Positions 60,307 through 64,000 of a DNA stretch of 64,000 bases are shown here, in pieces. The notes beneath the pieces are model-generated. The model saw nothing but the letters and a program-made list of their open reading frames with translations, was not told the origin of the DNA and made no database searches. The stretch spans positions 28,789-92,788 of the forward strand of contig NZ_LZJK01000034.1 of NCBI RefSeq assembly GCF_001667945.1. The letters are read 5' to 3'. The position numbers were made by a program, and so were the translations under genes. The DNA is from Mycolicibacter sinensis (GTDB lineage Bacteria; Actinomycetota; Actinomycetes; Mycobacteriales; Mycobacteriaceae). The first letter of the stretch is position 1. Every line of letters begins with the position of its first letter.

Positions 60307-61776
60307 ATGACTGAACACCTCGATGTTGTGATCGTCGGTGCCGGCATCTCCGGTATCAGCGCGGCCTGGCACCTGCAGAACCGCTGCCCGAGCAAGAGCT
60401 ACACGATCCTGGAGCGCCGTGACGACCTCGGTGGTACCTGGGATCTGTTCAAGTACCCGGGCATCCGCTCCGACTCCGACATGTTCACCCTCGGTTTCCG
60501 GTTCAAGCCGTGGCGCTCGGCGCACTCGATCGCCGACGGCGCCTCGATCAAGGCCTACATCAAGGAGGCGGCTGCCGAGAACGGCATCGACTCCCACATC
60601 CGGTACCGGCAGCACGTGGTGGCCGCGGACTGGTCGGATGACGACGGCCAGTGGACGGTGACCGTGGAAAGCGACGGTAAGCAGAGCCAGCTCACCTGCT
60701 CGTTCCTGTTCGCCTGCAGTGGCTACTACAACTATGACGAGGGCTATTCGCCGAAGTTCGAAGGCGCGCAAGACTTCGAGGGCACCATCGTGCACCCGCA
60801 GCACTGGCCCGAGGACCTGGACTATGCGGGCAAGCGGGTTGTGGTGATCGGCTCCGGCGCGACCGCGGTGACATTGATCCCGAGTCTGGTGAACACCGGT
60901 GCCGGGCATGTCACGATGCTGCAGCGCTCGCCGACCTACATCGGCTCGCTCCCGCTGGTCGATCCCTTCGCCGAGCGGGCCAACAAGCTGTTGCCGGCGC
61001 ACGCGGCGCACGTCGCCAACCGTTGGAAGGCGATCGGTTTCAGCACCTTCCAGTACCAGCTGTCGCGGCGCTTCCCGAACTTCATGCGTAAGACCTTGCT
61101 GACCATGGCCCAGCGCCGGTTGCCCAAGGGCTACGACGTCGAGAAGCACTTCGGTCCCAGCTACAAGCCGTGGGATCAGCGGTTGTGCCTGGCTCCCAAC
61201 GGTGATCTGTTCAAGACCATCCGGGGCGGACAGGCCGACGTCGTCACCGACACCATCGAGCGTTTCACCAAGACCGGTATCAAGTTGAGCTCCGGTGCGG
61301 AACTGCCCGCCGACATCATCATCACCGCGACGGGGCTGAACCTGCAGTTGTTCGGTGGAGCCGAGGTGCGGCGCAACGGTGAACCGGTCTGCCTCAACGA
61401 CACCATGGCCTACAAGGGCCTGATGCTCACCGGGCTGCCGAACATGGCTTTCACCATCGGCTACACCAATGCGTCCTGGACGCTGAAGGCCGACTTGGTA
61501 TCGGAGTTCGTCTGCCGGCTACTCAACTACATGGACGAGCGCGGATTCGACACCGTGGTGCCGGGACGACCCGGTGCCGATATCGAGGACCGGCCGTTGA
61601 TGGACTTCACCCCCGGCTATGTGCTTCGGGCGCTGGACTACCTGCCCAAGGCCGGATCACGCGCACCCTGGCGGCTCAAGCAGAACTACCTGTTGGATCT
61701 CCAGCTGATCCGGCGCGGCAAGGTCGACGACGACGTTCTGCGTTTCTCCAAGCACCGGGCCGCGGTCGCGGCGTAA
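60307..61776 (+). CDS. ethA: Baeyer-Villiger flavin monooxygenase EthA
   Basis: This is a 489-residue type I BVMO using FAD and NADPH. The first Rossmann motif GAGISG is at residues 11-16. The BVMO fingerprint FxGxxxHxxxW is FEGTIVHPQHW (residues 157-167), and VVVIGSGATAVTL is the second motif. EthA oxidises ketones and activates the thioamide drugs ethionamide and thiacetazone in M. tuberculosis. ATG 60307 fits a leaderless start after the TAACCT box. It is divergent from ethR, which represses it, and converges with yggS. Confidence 0.95.
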   Translation: MTEHLDVVIVGAGISGISAAWHLQNRCPSKSYTILERRDDLGGTWDLFKYPGIRSDSDMFTLGFRFKPWRSAHSIADGASIKAYIKEAAAENGIDSHIRYRQHVVAADWSDDDGQWTVTVESDGKQSQLTCSFLFACSGYYNYDEGYSPKFEGAQDFEGTIVHPQHWPEDLDYAGKRVVVIGSGATAVTLIPSLVNTGAGHVTMLQRSPTYIGSLPLVDPFAERANKLLPAHAAHVANRWKAIGFSTFQYQLSRRFPNFMRKTLLTMAQRRLPKGYDVEKHFGPSYKPWDQRLCLAPNGDLFKTIRGGQADVVTDTIERFTKTGIKLSSGAELPADIIITATGLNLQLFGGAEVRRNGEPVCLNDTMAYKGLMLTGLPNMAFTIGYTNASWTLKADLVSEFVCRLLNYMDERGFDTVVPGRPGADIEDRPLMDFTPGYVLRALDYLPKAGSRAPWRLKQNYLLDLQLIRRGKVDDDVLRFSKHRAAVAA

Positions 61777-61804
61777 GCGCAGCGCCCACCCCGGCCCCCC
61801 GGGT

Positions 61805-62515
61805 TCAGGGCCAGTAATGGGAGTCGGGGTATGGGCGGGCGCCGAAGATCGCCGTGCCGATCCGCACCTCGGTGGCGCCCTCGGCGATGGCCAGCGGAAA
61901 GTCTCCGCTCATCCCCATGGACAGCCGCGGCAGGTCGTGGCCACGGGCGGCGGCGTCGTCGCGCAGCTGCCGTAACCGGCGAAAGCAGCCGCGGACTGTA
62001 TCGGGGTCGGACGTGTTGATGGCCAGCGTCATCAAGCCGCGCACCCGCAGCGTGGGGTAACCGGCCAGCTCGTCGAGGAATCCCAGCAGCTGCGCTGGGT
62101 CCAGCCCGTACTTGCTGGGCTCGTGGGAGGTCTTGACCTGCACCAGTACGTCGAGGACACGGTTCTCGGTGCGCAGGTGCCGATCCAACGCCGCGGCCAG
62201 CTTGGGCCGGTCCAGGGACTGCAGCTCGGTGGCCAGCCGGGCCACCACGCCGGCCTTGTTCGTCTGCAGGTGCCCGATCATCACCCAGTCGATGGCGCAC
62301 TCGGCCAGCGCCTCGGACTTGTCCCGGATCTCTTGGACCTTGTTCTCGCCGAAGCGGTGCAGCCCCAAGCCGACAGCCTCCCGGATCAGGTCCGGGCCGA
62401 AGGTCTTGCTCACCGGAAGCACGGTGACCTCGCCGGGATCGCGGCCGGCGGCGCGGCAGGCGTCGTCGACGCGTTCTCGCAACCGTTCCCAGCGTGCCCG
62501 CAGGGTGTCATCCAT
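61805..62515 (-). CDS. yggS: YggS/PROSC-type PLP homeostasis protein
   Basis: This is a 236-residue PLP-binding TIM barrel resembling the alanine racemase N-terminal domain. The PLP lysine is Lys37 (LPVSKTF). HRFGENKVQE, WVMIGHLQTNKA and LSMGMSGDFPLAI are family motifs. These proteins balance PLP levels and have no racemase activity. ATG 62515 lies 5 bases after the rraA stop, so it is in operon with rraA and hns. Confidence 0.92.
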   Translation of the reverse strand: MDDTLRARWERLRERVDDACRAAGRDPGEVTVLPVSKTFGPDLIREAVGLGLHRFGENKVQEIRDKSEALAECAIDWVMIGHLQTNKAGVVARLATELQSLDRPKLAAALDRHLRTENRVLDVLVQVKTSHEPSKYGLDPAQLLGFLDELAGYPTLRVRGLMTLAINTSDPDTVRGCFRRLRQLRDDAAARGHDLPRLSMGMSGDFPLAIAEGATEVRIGTAIFGARPYPDSHYWP

Positions 62516-62520
62516 CTGCG

Positions 62521-62994
62521 TTACACGACGACGATGCCGTCGTCGTCGCTGTAGGCGAGTTCGCCGGGCACGAACGCGATGCCGCCGAGTTCGACCACGA
62601 CGTCGCGTTCGCCGGCGCCGGTCTTGGTGCTCTTGCGGGGATTGGTGCCCAGCGCCTTGATGCCGATGTCGAGCGAGCGCAGCGTCGCGGCGTCACGCAC
62701 CGCGCCATGCACGATCAGCCCGGCCCAGCCGTTGCTGCGGGCCAGCTCGGCGATGACGTCACCAACCAGGGCGGTGTGCAGTGACCCGGCGCCGTCGATC
62801 ACCAGCACCCCGCCGTCGCCGGGCTCGGACAGCACCGATTTGAGCAGGGCGTTGTCTTGGAAGCAGCGGACCGTGCTGATCCGGCCGGCGAATTCGGTGC
62901 GGCCGCCGAGTTGACGGAACTGCAGGTCGCAGCTGCGTACGGCGGCGCCGATATCGTCGACCAGGTCGGCGGTGGGCCGGAAAGCTACGGTCAC
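62521..62994 (-). CDS. rraA: RraA-like protein (annotated MenG in M. tuberculosis)
   Basis: This is a 157-residue RraA-fold protein. It has the [15 protein letters not shown] entry and the [42 protein letters not shown] core with Arg-Asp (VRD). The family includes regulators of RNase E and HMG-type aldolases, and the mycobacterial member was long called MenG although it is not a methyltransferase. GTG 62994 is the start. It lies between yggS (5 bases) and hns (6 bases). Confidence 0.93.
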   Translation of the reverse strand: MTVAFRPTADLVDDIGAAVRSCDLQFRQLGGRTEFAGRISTVRCFQDNALLKSVLSEPGDGGVLVIDGAGSLHTALVGDVIAELARSNGWAGLIVHGAVRDAATLRSLDIGIKALGTNPRKSTKTGAGERDVVVELGGIAFVPGELAYSDDDGIVVV

Positions 62995-63000
62995 CGGGGC

Positions 63001-63555
63001 TCAGCCGCGGCGCGCGCGGAACAGCCGGCGGATCAGCAGCAGGCCGAGCAGGCCGAGGAAGCCGGCGGCCAGCACCGCGCCGGGCGACCGGCGAGACGGC
63101 GGCACCGACGGGGTGAGCGGGTTGCGGGCTGCCTCGACCGTCGACTTCGCCTGGGCAGCCGTTTCTTTGGCGCCATCGGTGAGTTGGCCCGAACCATTGG
63201 TGCCGGCGGGCCGCGGAGCGGGTGAGGGGGCGGCGGCGGGTGCATTCTTGGCGGGTGCCTTCTTCGCCGGTGCCTTCTTGGCCGGTGCCTTCTTGGCCGC
63301 CTTAGCCGGTGCCTTCTTGGCGGCTTTGGCCGGTGCCTTCTTGGCGGCCTTCTTGGCCGGTGGCTCGGCCGGGGCTTTCTTGGCCGGTGGCTCGGCGGGC
63401 CCCGCGGCTCCAGCCGGCTCAGCCGGCGCGGTGGGCGCGTCAGGTGCAGCGGATTCGGCGGGTTCGGCGGCGGACGGCACAGTGGGTTCGGACGGCGCAG
63501 GCGGTTCGGGTGCGGCGGCGGATTCGTGATCGGGGTGGCCCTGCGGGTCGGTCAT
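63001..63555 (-). CDS. hns: Lys/Ala/Pro-rich membrane-anchored Hns-like protein (Rv3852 homolog)
   Basis: This is a 184-residue protein. The first 50 residues are Pro/Ala/Glu-rich. Residues about 57-105 are tandem PAKKA/PAKKAAKKA repeats like the basic tail of histone H1. TDGAKETAAQAKSTVEAARNPL follows, and a C-terminal membrane helix (about 160-178, AVLAAGFLGLLGLLLI) ends in basic residues. The layout is that of Rv3852, a DNA-binding, membrane-associated protein sometimes called H-NS, here with longer repeats. ATG 63555 follows an AGGAG site. It heads the hns-rraA-yggS operon. Confidence 0.91.
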   Translation of the reverse strand: MTDPQGHPDHESAAAPEPPAPSEPTVPSAAEPAESAAPDAPTAPAEPAGAAGPAEPPAKKAPAEPPAKKAAKKAPAKAAKKAPAKAAKKAPAKKAPAKKAPAKNAPAAAPSPAPRPAGTNGSGQLTDGAKETAAQAKSTVEAARNPLTPSVPPSRRSPGAVLAAGFLGLLGLLLIRRLFRARRG

Positions 63556-63658
63556 ACGGCAGCTCCTCTGGCGCGTTCTCGTCTCAGATCAACTCGGCGA
63601 CACCGGCGACTTTGCCCATCATGCCAGCATCTGCCTGCGGCCATGAGATGGGCAGCAA

Positions 63659-64000
63659 TCAAGATCGGCGCCGATTCAGCCAGAGGCCAGCCCCGACAAG
63701 TGCCACCGCGCCGGCCACGAACGGCCATATCGGCAGGTCACCCTCGGGGTCGGCGTATCGGCGGGGAAGCGGCGGCGGTGCGTCGCCGTGCTCGGTCACA
63801 GCCGGGCCGGGTTCGGCCGTGCCGGCCACCGTCAACCGGAACGGCCACGAACCCGACACCACATGACCGTCGGCGGAGGTCACCCGATAGTTGACGGTGT
63901 AGGTGCCGGCCGGACCGAGCGGGCGCACCGCGACGCTGGCGACGGGCCCCTGGACCTGTGTCTCGCCGGTGGACCACAGGTGCCCGTCCGGTCCCACCAC
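63659..64000 (-). CDS. CopC-domain protein, C-terminal part (5' end beyond window)
   Basis: The frame is open at the right edge, so only about the last 113 residues are seen. They show the end of a CopC/YobA-like beta domain (GTYTVNYRVTSADGHVVSGSWPFRL) with the SADGH motif that binds Cu(II) in CopC, then a Pro/Glu linker and a final membrane helix (WPFVAGAVALVGAGLWL). It is a periplasmic or membrane-tethered copper protein. Rv3851 is the positional counterpart. The GTG at 64000 is probably internal. Confidence 0.82.
   Translation of the reverse strand: MVGPDGHLWSTGETQVQGPVASVAVRPLGPAGTYTVNYRVTSADGHVVSGSWPFRLTVAGTAEPGPAVTEHGDAPPPLPRRYADPEGDLPIWPFVAGAVALVGAGLWLNRRRS

Noticed and set aside
63230..63400. 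Regular repeats that could be taken for a CRISPR or minisatellite
   Set aside because: They encode PAKKA units in the hns gene in frame, with no spacers.

Overview
The window is high-GC, densely packed actinobacterial DNA from a mycobacterium. It carries two MmpS/MmpL pairs, two PPE proteins, an antigen 85 mycolyltransferase, an LdtMt1-type L,D-transpeptidase, EthR/EthA, a lysine-rich Hns protein, the PepA protease and several F420-dependent oxidoreductases. The species cannot be fixed from the sequence alone. No rRNA, tRNA, CRISPR array, insertion sequence or replication origin was recognised.

Left part (1-32 kb), accessory metabolism and envelope. It starts with a cut acetoacetate-decarboxylase-like gene followed by three tandem paralogous amidohydrolases, and then an HsaA-like flavin monooxygenase with a TetR regulator on the other strand. 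Next come a four-gene unit ending in mmpS-mmpL (6.2-10 kb), an arsenic cluster (acr3, cadI, divergent arsR), an N-acyl-D-amino-acid deacylase-like gene with an SRPBCC gene, a P450 divergent from an SDR, and a TetR divergent from an aldehyde dehydrogenase. An F420-type luciferase-like oxidoreductase and a Tat-exported protein follow. A second tetR/mmpS-mmpL module with a FAD oxidoreductase and a mycothiol-type isomerase occupies 21.4-27.8 kb. Two PPE-SVP genes coupled to a DUF732 gene close the part.

Central part (32-49 kb). The gene order and strands match, from memory, the Rv0110-Rv0130 region of M. tuberculosis: rhomboid protease, membrane acyltransferase, ldtA, fusA2, an Rv0121c-like F420 protein, pepA, fbpC and htdZ. 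A carboxylic acid reductase gene, a chain of very small ORFs and several other genes are interspersed.

Right part (50-64 kb). glnA and gltBD form a divergent GS-GOGAT nitrogen-assimilation locus. After it come ethR/ethA, yggS, rraA, hns and a CopC-domain gene cut by the right edge, matching Rv3859c to Rv3851 in descending order. The junction of the two blocks is what an inversion spanning the replication origin would produce relative to M. tuberculosis.

Regulation. Many divergent pairs here have readable dyads over TANNNT -10 boxes placed 6-8 bases before the start codon. This suggests leaderless, autoregulated transcription of tetR/mmpS, ethR/ethA, arsR, an SDR and others. Several long perfect inverted repeats mark gene ends.
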